Shown here in pieces: positions 8,378-16,454 of a DNA stretch of 64,000 nucleotides. The stretch comes from Flavobacteriaceae bacterium (GTDB lineage: Bacteria > Bacteroidota > Bacteroidia > Flavobacteriales > Flavobacteriaceae). The stretch's first letter is position 1, and each line of letters opens with the position of its first letter. The stretch is from assembly GCA_002862805.1 (NCBI GenBank), contig PKEA01000029.1, positions 1-64,000 on the forward strand, written 5' to 3'. Below the pieces are notes generated by a model that was not told the DNA's origin, did not search any database, and saw nothing but the letters and a program-made list of their open reading frames with translations. A program made the position numbers and the translations under genes.

Positions 8378-9019
8378 TTATCCTTCAAGTTTTATGAAGT
8401 AATCTTCAATATCTTTTTTTAAACTTTCTATGTTACTCAAGACATAACTTATAGTTTTCGTTTTATCTAATTTATTAAATTCTTGATGTATTTTATTAAG
8501 GTCTTCATTATTTCCAATGAATTGTATTGTGCCAGAATCATCAGTATAATGCATTTTACTAAAATCACTTTCTATTTTTACAATACTTTTCATCTTTTCA
8601 AAAGTTTTAAATATCAGAGAAAGTTTTATCTTAATTCTAGAAAGAAAAATAAATTTATTTCTAGAATAATGTTTATAAAAATTATGATAATCCTCAAACC
8701 ATTTTTTTGTTATTCTTTGCATAATTTCTGGTGAAAGTTTTTCATTTGTTATATTTAATGTACTCTCATTAAATTCGGATAATAATTGATAAGATTCACT
8801 CAATATTTTTATCTGCATTTCATTATATCTTGAAAATTTTATTTCTGATTTTTTTAAATCATTTTTAAAAACTTCTATTTTTTTTGAAACCCAAATAGCT
8901 TGTGCAACTTGTATAACTGCAATAATTAAAGTAAAAGCACATAAAATAATTAAGTGATAATTTTTAAAGTCAGAAAAATACTCGTTGAGAATCTGATTAA
9001 TTAATTCACTGTTGCTCAT
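8378..9019 (-). CDS. Hypothetical protein with one N-terminal membrane segment
   Basis: A 213-residue protein of unknown function. One hydrophobic segment lies near residues 22-44 (LIILCAFTLIIAVIQVAQAI), followed by a Lys/Glu-rich, mostly helical cytoplasmic-looking domain with predicted coiled coil. No catalytic motif is recognisable. It lies 48 bases downstream of the doxX-like gene on the same strand, so it could be read through from the holB promoter, but the gap and the adjacent repeat element also fit an inserted accessory gene. Confidence 0.6.
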   Translation of the reverse strand: MSNSELINQILNEYFSDFKNYHLIILCAFTLIIAVIQVAQAIWVSKKIEVFKNDLKKSEIKFSRYNEMQIKILSESYQLLSEFNESTLNITNEKLSPEIMQRITKKWFEDYHNFYKHYSRNKFIFLSRIKIKLSLIFKTFEKMKSIVKIESDFSKMHYTDDSGTIQFIGNNEDLNKIHQEFNKLDKTKTISYVLSNIESLKKDIEDYFIKLEG

Positions 9020-9067
9020 TTTTGCTATTATGTTTATTAATTTGAATATATCTTTAATACACTATAA

Positions 9068-9451
9068 CTAACTCAACATATAGACCGCTAAAACAGCAGG
9101 TATAAAATAAATTACAATAGTACGTGCACCATCGTAATCTTTAGCAATTCGTTGTCCAAATAATAAAAAGATAAGTGTTAAACACGATAAGTTAGCGCCA
9201 TAAAGTGCCATTACTGTAGAATCTTTAGTTACTAAGTTTATAATTCCAGAAATACACAATACTCCAGAAAGTATTTCTAAAACCAATATGATGAATAACG
9301 ACATAGGCACTTGGTTAGCAAAAATAGTTCCTGCAAAATGTTCTTTAAGCCAAGAAACATTTCCTTTCCAGTCTTTTATTTTATCATATCCAGATTGTAA
9401 AAAAGTTACGGCAAGTAACAACAAAATTAAAATTGAAGCTGCGTGTGTCAT
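9068..9451 (-). CDS. DoxX-like small membrane protein
   Basis: A 127-residue integral membrane protein with about four hydrophobic segments. The N-terminal helix is followed by SGYDKIKDWKGN and a short loop with WLKEHF, a pattern typical of DoxX/DoxD family proteins. The family's function is poorly defined; members are linked to quinone-related electron transfer or oxidative stress. It begins 2 bases after the holB stop and is therefore likely co-transcribed with it. Confidence 0.75.
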   Translation of the reverse strand: MTHAASILILLLLAVTFLQSGYDKIKDWKGNVSWLKEHFAGTIFANQVPMSLFIILVLEILSGVLCISGIINLVTKDSTVMALYGANLSCLTLIFLLFGQRIAKDYDGARTIVIYFIPAVLAVYMLS

Positions 9452-9453
9452 AA

Positions 9454-10605
9454 TTATTGTTTTTTATGAATTAATCGGGTTAGTTTTATCGATAAATCGG
9501 TTAAAATAATTTTACTATTTCCATTTCTTTCAATATGGTAAATAGCGGTTTCAAGTTCTTTAAAGATATCATTTATATTGCTTCCATCTACAAAAGGAGC
9601 AAATTTTTCTAAATTAAAATTGGAAACGGTTGGTTCAAAAAACACCAACTCTTTCGCTTGGTAATTCGCCATTAACGCTTGTCTGAAAAAGTAAATGCAA
9701 TAGTTTAAAAACTGTTTTTGCACTTCTCTACCTAAGCCCGCAATGTTTTCGCTCCATTTTATTAGATCTAAAATAGCAGATGCATTTCCTTTGGCTTTAA
9801 ACGCACTTCGTATCCATTCAATAAACCATTCTTCAAAAGGATATTCGTCGGCATCTTTTTTTAAGATGTGCAATGCTTTATTATAATTTCCTTCGCTTTG
9901 GTGTGCAATTTTCAACGCTACATTTTGGTCGCAGTTTTCACGTGAAACCAAATTTTCAGCAATAACACTTTCGCTTATTCCTATAAAATCTAATATTTGG
10001 CAACGCGAAATAATGGTTTGCAATAAATCGTCTAAATGTTCAGTTATTAAAATGAAAACCGTTTTGTTTGGCGGTTCTTCTAATAATTTTAGTAATTTAT
10101 TGGAAGCCGCAGTATTCATTTTATCAGCCATCCAAATGATCATTACTTTGTAACCGCCTTCGTATGCTTTTAAAGAAAGTGCTTTATTAATTTCACTTGC
10201 TTCGTCTACTCCTATTTGACCTTGCTTTTTTTCGACCCCAATTTTCTTATACCAATCAAATAAACTTCCGTACGGATTTTCATGTAAAAATTCCCTCCAC
10301 GAAACCATGAAATTTGCACTTACCGGATGTTTTTTTACATCTTCGTTAGTGGCTACTGGGAAAACAAAATGCAAATCGGGATGCGAAAAATGGTCGAATT
10401 TTAAATTACAAGCTTCGTTTCTATTAGTGTTTTCTTGATCCATGTTTCCACACAAAATATATTGCGCATAAGCAATTGCCATAGATAACGTTCCGCTACC
10501 TTCCGGACCAACAAAGAGTTGCGCATGCGGAATACGTCCAGCAGCGGCACTTTTTGTCAAATGATTTTTTATATGATCTTGTCCTAAAATGTCTTTAAAA
10601 AGCAT
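9454..10605 (-). CDS. holB: DNA polymerase III subunit delta' (clamp-loader subunit)
   Basis: A 383-residue AAA+ clamp-loader protein. The P-loop position reads GPEGSGT (residues 33-39) and lacks the Walker A lysine, as expected for delta', which does not hydrolyse ATP. The motif ISRCQ after the EEPP region (LLKLLEEPPNKTVF) is the conserved SRC sensor that contacts the neighbouring ATPase subunit. Start MLFKDILGQDHIK is typical of Bacteroidetes homologues. The -7 promoter element ends four bases before this ATG, suggesting a leaderless mRNA. A degenerate parS-like site lies inside the gene at 9934. Confidence 0.92.
   Translation of the reverse strand: MLFKDILGQDHIKNHLTKSAAAGRIPHAQLFVGPEGSGTLSMAIAYAQYILCGNMDQENTNRNEACNLKFDHFSHPDLHFVFPVATNEDVKKHPVSANFMVSWREFLHENPYGSLFDWYKKIGVEKKQGQIGVDEASEINKALSLKAYEGGYKVMIIWMADKMNTAASNKLLKLLEEPPNKTVFILITEHLDDLLQTIISRCQILDFIGISESVIAENLVSRENCDQNVALKIAHQSEGNYNKALHILKKDADEYPFEEWFIEWIRSAFKAKGNASAILDLIKWSENIAGLGREVQKQFLNYCIYFFRQALMANYQAKELVFFEPTVSNFNLEKFAPFVDGSNINDIFKELETAIYHIERNGNSKIILTDLSIKLTRLIHKKQ
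9934..9949. other. Degenerate parS-like site inside holB
   Basis: GTTTTCACGTGAAACC matches the parS consensus at 13 of 16 positions around an intact CACGTG core. The outer bases are wrong, so binding would be weak at best. Confidence 0.3.
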
Positions 10606-10609
10606 AGCA

Positions 10610-10617
10610 CAAACCTA
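10610..10617 (-). promoter_or_regulatory. Promoter -7 element of holB (leaderless configuration)
   Basis: On the minus strand the sequence reads TAGGTTTG, then TGCT, then ATG. It matches TAnnTTTG, and the expected transcription start falls at or next to the start codon. Confidence 0.55.
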
Positions 10618-10742
10618 ATTGAAATAATTATTTTTCACTTCATAAAAGTAAAAAAATATTAATTTAAATCGAAACACGTAAGGCAACTTCTACAGAAAAA
10701 GAATTATAACAGTTTTTTATACCAATTTAAAACACAAAATTT

Positions 10743-10750
10743 TATATTTG
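10743..10750 (+). promoter_or_regulatory. Promoter -7 element of pgk
   Basis: TATATTTG matches TAnnTTTG, 25 bases before the pgk ATG. Confidence 0.6.
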
Positions 10751-10775
10751 TCTACTTCAAAACGAAAATCAAATT

Positions 10776-11966
10776 ATGAAAACACTAAACGATTTTAATT
10801 TTAATAATAAAAAAGCAATAATTAGAGTAGATTTTAATGTGCCTTTAGATGAAAACTTTAAAGTAACAGACAATACTAGAATCGAAGCGGCTAAACCAAC
10901 TATTGATAAAATTATTAATGAAGGCGGAAGTGTTATTTTAATGAGTCACCTTGGTAGACCAAAAGGTGTTGAAGAAAAGTATTCTTTAAAACACATTCTT
11001 ACTGAAACTGAAAAAGTTTTAGGAAGAAGTGTAAAATTTGCAAATGATTGTATTGGAAATGAAGCAGTTGAATTAGCTGCAAATTTAAAAGCAGGTGAAG
11101 TTTTATTGCTTGAAAACTTACGTTTTTATGCAGAAGAAGAAAAAGGAGATGTTGCATTTGCTCAAAAATTAGCCAACTTAGGTGATATTTATGTAAACGA
11201 TGCATTTGGTACAGCACATAGAGCACATGCTTCAACAACCATTATTGCGCAATTTTTTCCGGGAAAAAAATGTTTCGGAAATTTATTGACGAAAGAAATT
11301 GAAAGTATTGAAAAAGTACTTAAAAATTCAGAAAAACCGGTAACTGCAATTCTTGGAGGTTCTAAAGTGTCTTCAAAAATTACGGTAATTGAAAATATTT
11401 TAGACAAAGTAAACCACATGATTATTGGTGGCGGAATGACTTTTACCTTTATAAAAGCTTTAGGCGGAAAAATTGGAAATTCTATTTGTGAAGATGACAA
11501 ATTAGAATTAGCCATTGAAATTCTTAAAAAAGCGAAAGAAAAAGGAGTTCAAATTCACTTACCAGTCGATGTAGTCGCTGCTGATGCTTTTTCAAACGAT
11601 GCAAATACACAAGTGGTTGATGTAAAACAAATTCCTGACGGTTGGCAAGGTTTAGATTCTGGACCAAAATCGTTAGAAATTATAAAACGCATTATTTTAG
11701 ATTCAAAAACAATTCTTTGGAACGGTCCATTAGGTGTTTTTGAAATGGAATCTTTTGCAAACGGAACCATTTCATTAGGAAATTATATTGCAGAATCTAC
11801 TCAAAACGGAGCTTTTTCACTTGTTGGCGGAGGAGATAGTGTTGCTGCTGTTAAGCAATTTGGCTTTGAACCAAAAATGAGTTACGTTTCAACGGGCGGT
11901 GGAGCTATGTTAGAAATGTTAGAAGGAAAAACTTTGCCAGGAATAGCGGCAATTTTAAACGATTAA
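10776..11966 (+). CDS. pgk: Phosphoglycerate kinase
   Basis: A 396-residue glycolytic enzyme that transfers phosphate between 1,3-bisphosphoglycerate and ADP. Conserved elements seen in order are RVDFNVPLD (about residues 17-25, substrate-binding Asp and Asn), SHLGRPKG (about 58-65), LLENLRF, the Lys-rich [10 protein letters not shown] hinge-side segment, WNGPLGVFE and the C-terminal nucleotide-binding [10 protein letters not shown]. The length is standard and there is no sign of disruption. It stands alone with its own promoter, divergent from holB and 50 bases upstream of the transglycosylase gene. Confidence 0.98.
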   Translation: MKTLNDFNFNNKKAIIRVDFNVPLDENFKVTDNTRIEAAKPTIDKIINEGGSVILMSHLGRPKGVEEKYSLKHILTETEKVLGRSVKFANDCIGNEAVELAANLKAGEVLLLENLRFYAEEEKGDVAFAQKLANLGDIYVNDAFGTAHRAHASTTIIAQFFPGKKCFGNLLTKEIESIEKVLKNSEKPVTAILGGSKVSSKITVIENILDKVNHMIIGGGMTFTFIKALGGKIGNSICEDDKLELAIEILKKAKEKGVQIHLPVDVVAADAFSNDANTQVVDVKQIPDGWQGLDSGPKSLEIIKRIILDSKTILWNGPLGVFEMESFANGTISLGNYIAESTQNGAFSLVGGGDSVAAVKQFGFEPKMSYVSTGGGAMLEMLEGKTLPGIAAILND

Positions 11967-12016
11967 ACTATAAAGTACTCTATTCTGTTTAGTGCCCCAA
12001 ACTTAAAAAGAATAAT

Positions 12017-13519
12017 ATGAAAAAAATTAAAATAGTAACACTTGCGCTTTTGTTGGGTTATACAGGTTTTGCTCAAGAAAGCCAACAAAGTGAAGTTTCA
12101 TTAACATTGCCAAAAGTTTCTTATATAGATTCTCTAAAAGCTACTTTTGTTAACCACAGTACAAGTAATTGTATTGATCAACGTTGGTTAGAAGAGCTTT
12201 CAAACGATGATTTATACGAGGAAATGTTTTCAGACATTAATACTGTTGATATTGATTCGGTTGTAGATTATGAATTATCTACTGATTTACTGAAAAGCAG
12301 GTTAAAAAAGTTGAATGCAAAAACGCCTTTTGTAATTGATTATAATCCTGCGTTAGAAAACGTAATCAAATCTTATTTAAAGAATAGAAAAGCAAGCTTT
12401 GAACGTTTAATGGCTATTTCTGAATATTATTTTCCAATGTTTGAAGAGCATTTGTCAAAATACGATGTTCCATTAGAAATAAAATATTTGGCCATTGTAG
12501 AATCGGCATTAAACCCTAAAGCGCGCTCAAGAGTTGGAGCAACAGGTTTGTGGCAATTTATGTATCCAACAGGAAAACAATTTAACCTAGAAGTTACTTC
12601 TTATGTTGACGAACGCTACGATCCGCTTCAAGCGACCGAAGCAGCTTGTCAATATTTATCAAGTTTATACAATATTTTTGGCGACTGGAGTTTGGTTTTA
12701 GCATCATATAATGCCGGACCAGGAAATGTTTCAAAAGCAATTCGCCGTTCGGGCGGAAGCCAAAATTATTGGAACATTAGAAGAAATCTTCCACGTGAAA
12801 CCGCAAATTATGTTCCAGCTTTTTTGGCAACGTTATATATTTACGAATTTCAAAAAGAACACGGTTTACAGCCAAAAAAAGCACCGGTCACCTATTTTGA
12901 AACGGATACAATAAAAGTTAAAAAACAACTTAGTTTTCAGCAGGTTTCAGATTTATTAGATATATCAGTTGAAGAAATTAAATTTTTAAACCCAATTTAT
13001 AAGTTAGATATTATTCCTTATAACGAAGAAAAGCCACGTTTTTTAAGATTACCAAAAAACAAACTAGGTGTTTTCGTTTCTAATGAGGAAAAAATTTACG
13101 CTTATGTAGATTATGTTGATGCTAAGAAAGAACAACCAATAAGTTATGCATCTTCCTCAAAAACATCTTCTAGTAGTTCAAACTCAAGTGTTCAATATCA
13201 TAAAATAAGACGCGGTGAAAGCCTTGGTTTAATTGCTCAAAAATATAATGTATCTATAAGTTCGTTAAGAAGTTGGAATCATATAAGAGGAAATAACATT
13301 CAAGCAGGAAAAACTTTAAAAATTTATTCTTCCTCAAAATCATCAAGCTCTTCATCAAGAAACACTAGTAATAGCGGTACTTACACTGTTAAATCGGGCG
13401 ATTCATTATATACAATTGCGAAGAAATTTCCTGGTGTTTCTGTCGACAACATAAAAAAATGGAACGATATTAGTGGTAATAATATTCAGCCAGGAATGAA
13501 GTTAAAAATTAAAGGATAA
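12017..13519 (+). CDS. Membrane-bound lytic murein transglycosylase (MltD-like) with two LysM domains
   Basis: A 500-residue secreted cell-wall enzyme. An N-terminal signal peptide ends near GFAQ (residue 19). The SLT/GH23 catalytic domain covers about residues 130-290: the catalytic Glu lies in AIVESALNP, followed by GATGLWQFM and ASYNAGPGN. After a Ser-rich linker come two LysM peptidoglycan-binding domains, near residues 394-438 and 454-499 (IRRGESL and VKSGDSL). It cleaves glycan strands to give 1,6-anhydromuropeptides. A second Ser-rich linker separates the LysM domains. DUF4837 follows after 19 bases and may be co-transcribed. Confidence 0.93.
   Translation: MKKIKIVTLALLLGYTGFAQESQQSEVSLTLPKVSYIDSLKATFVNHSTSNCIDQRWLEELSNDDLYEEMFSDINTVDIDSVVDYELSTDLLKSRLKKLNAKTPFVIDYNPALENVIKSYLKNRKASFERLMAISEYYFPMFEEHLSKYDVPLEIKYLAIVESALNPKARSRVGATGLWQFMYPTGKQFNLEVTSYVDERYDPLQATEAACQYLSSLYNIFGDWSLVLASYNAGPGNVSKAIRRSGGSQNYWNIRRNLPRETANYVPAFLATLYIYEFQKEHGLQPKKAPVTYFETDTIKVKKQLSFQQVSDLLDISVEEIKFLNPIYKLDIIPYNEEKPRFLRLPKNKLGVFVSNEEKIYAYVDYVDAKKEQPISYASSSKTSSSSSNSSVQYHKIRRGESLGLIAQKYNVSISSLRSWNHIRGNNIQAGKTLKIYSSSKSSSSSSRNTSNSGTYTVKSGDSLYTIAKKFPGVSVDNIKKWNDISGNNIQPGMKLKIKG
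12789..12804. other. Degenerate parS-like site inside the transglycosylase gene
   Basis: TCTTCCACGTGAAACC matches the parS consensus at 14 of 16 positions with the core intact. It lies in coding sequence (around LPRETAN), so coincidence is possible. Confidence 0.3.
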
Positions 13520-13538
13520 AAAGCTTAAATATCTATAT

Positions 13539-14525
13539 ATGAAAAAGATTATTTTATTAATTGTAAGTGTTGTGTTTTTTGTTTCATGTAAAGACTCTGA
13601 AGCAGATAAAAAAGCGATTTTACCAGAATCAAATGCAAAAATTAATAATGTTTCTATTATTATAGATGAAAGTATGTGGGCTGGTGAACTAGGCGACAGT
13701 ATTCGTAAAAAATTTGCCGCACCAGTTGATGGTTTACCTCAAGAAGAGCCATTATTTACATTAAATCAATATCCTACTAAAATATTTGAAGGTTTTGTTA
13801 GAAAGAGTAGAAATATTGTAATTGTTCAAAAATCTGATAAAACAGGATACAGCCACAAAGTAAATCAGTTTGCAAAACCACAGCAAGTTTTTTATGTTTT
13901 TGGAAAAAACAATGCAGAAATTTTAACTGTTTTAGAACAAAGATCAGCAGAAATTATTTCGAAAATTAAAGCGGGCGATATTATTGAAAATCAAGTTCGA
14001 CTTAAAAAAGCAGCAGTTAGCGATGATAAAGTGCGTGCTAAATTTGGAGTTGGATTAACTCTAGGTTTTGGTTATAAATACGATATGGTTGAAGATGATT
14101 TTCTTTGGATAAGAAAACAATTCAATAATGGCGCTAGTTATAATAGTGTTTTAGTGTATGAAGTTCCATTTGAAACTATTGAAAAAGACAATAATATTGT
14201 AAATAATATTGTTCAAATGCGCGATTCTATTGGTAAAAAATTTATTCACGGAACTTTACCAAATACTTGGATGATTACTGAGCCAGCGTATGCGCCTTAT
14301 TTATTTGAAACTACCGTTGCTGGTAGAAAAACCTATTTAACAAAAGGAACTTGGGACTTGAAAAACGATTTCATGGCCGGACCGTTTGTGAACTATGCCA
14401 TAAAAGACGAAAAAAACAACCGTTATTTAATTTTAGAAGGTTTTACATTTCATCCTTCAAAATCTAAAAGAGATTTAGTGTTTGAATTGGAAGCAATCAT
14501 ACAATCGGTTAAGTTTTTAAAATAA
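13539..14525 (+). CDS. DUF4837 family lipoprotein
   Basis: A 328-residue protein with a lipoprotein signal peptide, FFVSC at residues 13-17. The mature part begins with a variable linker, then a conserved region starting VSIIIDESMWAGELGDSI and continuing through two repeated alpha/beta halves. This is the pattern of DUF4837, a Bacteroidetes-specific family of unknown function usually found next to LysM transglycosylases. Its location 19 bases downstream of the MltD-like gene suggests a periplasmic or envelope role, but no activity can be deduced. Confidence 0.85.
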   Translation: MKKIILLIVSVVFFVSCKDSEADKKAILPESNAKINNVSIIIDESMWAGELGDSIRKKFAAPVDGLPQEEPLFTLNQYPTKIFEGFVRKSRNIVIVQKSDKTGYSHKVNQFAKPQQVFYVFGKNNAEILTVLEQRSAEIISKIKAGDIIENQVRLKKAAVSDDKVRAKFGVGLTLGFGYKYDMVEDDFLWIRKQFNNGASYNSVLVYEVPFETIEKDNNIVNNIVQMRDSIGKKFIHGTLPNTWMITEPAYAPYLFETTVAGRKTYLTKGTWDLKNDFMAGPFVNYAIKDEKNNRYLILEGFTFHPSKSKRDLVFELEAIIQSVKFLK

Positions 14526-14537
14526 TCCAAAGGCGGT

Positions 14538-14981
14538 ATGCTTCAATTCAAAATAAAGCGATTTAACGAACTTTCTACTCAAGAACTATATGAATTGCTT
14601 CAACTGCGCGCTGAGGTGTTTGTGGTGGAGCAAGATTGCGTTTATCAAGATGTTGATGGCAAAGACCAGAAGGCTTTACATGTTTTAGGTTATTACCAAG
14701 GAAATTTAGCCGCTTACACACGTATTTTTGATAAAGGCTACTATTTTGATGAAGCTTCTATTGGTAGAGTGGTTGTGAGTCCGAAATACAGAGATAAAAA
14801 ATTCGGACACGATTTAATGCGTGTTTCAATTGAAGCCGTTAAGGAACACTATAACGAAACAGCAATTACCATTTCGGCACAAGAATATTTAAAAAAGTTT
14901 TACGAAAGCCACGGTTTTGAACAAACCAGCGAAATGTACTTAGAAGACGATATTCCGCACATTCAAATGAAGAGGAAGTAA
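14538..14981 (+). CDS. GNAT family N-acetyltransferase (ElaA-like)
   Basis: A 147-residue acetyltransferase. The N-terminal segment LLQLRAEVFVVEQDCVYQDV followed by a DGKDQKALH stretch is characteristic of the ElaA subgroup. The acetyl-CoA-binding motif A is visible as IGRVVVSPKYRDKKFGHDLM (about residues 76-95), and a Tyr in KKFYESHGF may act as general acid. The acceptor substrate is unknown. The gene starts 12 bases after DUF4837 and faces the minus-strand block that follows. Confidence 0.88.
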   Translation: MLQFKIKRFNELSTQELYELLQLRAEVFVVEQDCVYQDVDGKDQKALHVLGYYQGNLAAYTRIFDKGYYFDEASIGRVVVSPKYRDKKFGHDLMRVSIEAVKEHYNETAITISAQEYLKKFYESHGFEQTSEMYLEDDIPHIQMKRK

Positions 14982-14986
14982 CGGCT

Positions 14987-15608
14987 GTTGGCGGTAGTTT
15001 TTTCTATTTACAATTTTGATTTCAGAAGTTTAATAATTTCATTTAATCCATTTAGAGTTCCATTATAATATTTCCCTTTTTTAAATTCTGGAATAAAATA
15101 ATTTTCGATTATTTCAGAAGTTTCTTTCTCTGTAATTATCTTTTCAATTCCGTTTCCGTGTTCAATTCTTATTCTTCTATAGCCCTTTGATATAGCAATT
15201 AAAATTCCATTGTCTTTATCTTTTTTTCCAATTCGCCAAGTTTGCGCAATGTGAAGTGATAATTTGTCAAAGTTTTCTTTTGAAGTTTTTATTGTATCAA
15301 TAGTTACAATTCCAATTTCAAAAGTCGTTTCTTTTTCAAATTTGGTTATTATGCTGTCAAGTTTAGTTTGTTCAACATCAGAATATAGATTTTCATAATC
15401 GTTTGTATAGCTTACAGGTTTAGGCAAGTTTTCCCAAAATATTTTTCTGAATAACTCAACCGATTTATTTTTGAGACTATCATTTTTAATGACTTCTGTC
15501 TTTTGCGCATTCAAATTAATCGCAAAAAAGAATAGCAAAAAATATTTAGGAATTTGTTTCATCAATTATGTTTGATTTAGTCCTTTCGGTCTCAAAATTA
15601 CCGCCAAC
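14987..15608. repeat. Inverted-repeat-bounded segment carrying the TPM gene
   Basis: GTTGGCGGTA at 14987-14996 is the exact reverse complement of TACCGCCAAC at 15599-15608. The pair brackets one complete gene, in the gap between two converging transcription units. The arrangement looks like a single-gene cassette insertion, but no recombinase is present and ten bases is short. Confidence 0.45.
15008..15565 (-). CDS. TPM domain-containing secreted protein
   Basis: A 185-residue protein with an N-terminal signal peptide ending near LNAQ. The remainder fits one TPM domain (TLP18.3/Psb32/MOLO-1 fold). The conserved features are FEIGIVTIDT, a central WRIGKKDKDNGILIAISK followed by RIRIEHG, and a C-terminal helical region ending YYNGTLNGL. 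TPM proteins are periplasmic or membrane-associated and have been linked to photosystem repair and to weak phosphatase activity; the bacterial role is unclear. There is no C-terminal membrane helix, unlike many bacterial TPM proteins. The gene is bounded by a 10-bp inverted repeat. Confidence 0.78.
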   Translation of the reverse strand: MMKQIPKYFLLFFFAINLNAQKTEVIKNDSLKNKSVELFRKIFWENLPKPVSYTNDYENLYSDVEQTKLDSIITKFEKETTFEIGIVTIDTIKTSKENFDKLSLHIAQTWRIGKKDKDNGILIAISKGYRRIRIEHGNGIEKIITEKETSEIIENYFIPEFKKGKYYNGTLNGLNEIIKLLKSKL

Positions 15609-15631
15609 TATTGTATATACGCTACTTTTCC

Positions 15632-16453
15632 TTAAATCTTAGTTATCACAAGCTCTACTCTACGGTCTAATAAAGGGCCTTTTCCTAGTGGTTGTGTGTT
15701 GCCATAGCCTTTATAAGTCATTCTTTTTTTGTTTATTTTTCTAAAACCTAAGTATTTAAAAACAGCAAGCGCTCTGTTGGTAGACAACTCTCTTTTTCGG
15801 GTTTCTCTATCTATGGCTTCTTTATGATAGGTAGGTGTGCAACACACGTGTCCTTGAATTTCAAATTCAATGTTTTTGTATCGATATAATAGCTTGGCAA
15901 CACGTTCTAATTCTTGTTTTGCTTTATAAGAGAGCTTACTGCTTCCTCTGTCGAACAACAATTTATCAAGATAAATTCTGTCGCCTACAACAGGGTTTTT
16001 AGGCACTGTACTATAAACACCAGGAATTTTTAAATCTTCAATAATAACCGGTTTGTAGTTTACAACAACATCTACCCTTCTATTTTTTGAACGCGCTTCT
16101 GGAATATTGGTTTCTAAATCTTCGTCAATTAAAATTTTCCCTTTTCCTTCAAGGGTAATTATAATTTTACTTTTTATGCCTTTACTTACTAATTTATCTT
16201 TTACTGTATTGGCTCTTTTGGTAGATAAATCAAAATTATAAGCATCTTTACCTCTATCGTCACAATACCCAAAAATTTCAATGGTTTCTACATTGGAAGT
16301 GTCAATTTTTTGTACGAACTTAACTACAGCATCTGCTTGTTCGTCTTTCAAGTTGTATTTGTCAAATTGAAAATAAATTGAGTGTACTTCTTCTTCTTGT
16401 GCAAAAGAAGTTAGGAAGAATAAACTAAATAAAAGGGATAAAAATTTATGCAT
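15632..16453 (-). CDS. OmpA family protein with two tandem OmpA-like domains
   Basis: A 273-residue secreted protein, signal peptide ending at FAQ (about residue 19). It contains two OmpA/MotB peptidoglycan-binding modules. The first covers about residues 23-135, starting IYFQFDKYNLKDEQ and ending EARSKNRRVDVVV. The second covers about residues 160-273, with LLFDRGSSKL and ending LLDRRVELVI. No beta-barrel precedes them. It probably anchors or senses the cell wall from the periplasm. The start lies one base after the S41 protease stop, so the two genes are in one operon. The second module contains a Cys-Cys pair (HVCCTP) near its centre. Confidence 0.88.
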   Translation of the reverse strand: MHKFLSLLFSLFFLTSFAQEEEVHSIYFQFDKYNLKDEQADAVVKFVQKIDTSNVETIEIFGYCDDRGKDAYNFDLSTKRANTVKDKLVSKGIKSKIIITLEGKGKILIDEDLETNIPEARSKNRRVDVVVNYKPVIIEDLKIPGVYSTVPKNPVVGDRIYLDKLLFDRGSSKLSYKAKQELERVAKLLYRYKNIEFEIQGHVCCTPTYHKEAIDRETRKRELSTNRALAVFKYLGFRKINKKRMTYKGYGNTQPLGKGPLLDRRVELVITKI

Positions 16454-16454
16454 G

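Noticed and set aside
14987-15608. Integron attC sites around the TPM gene
   Set aside because: The repeats do not match the GTTRRRY/RYYYAAC core sites and no integrase is present; kept only as an inverted-repeat-bounded segment.
15845-15850. CACGTG core in the OmpA gene
   Set aside because: The flanks do not resemble parS (ACA before, TCC after).
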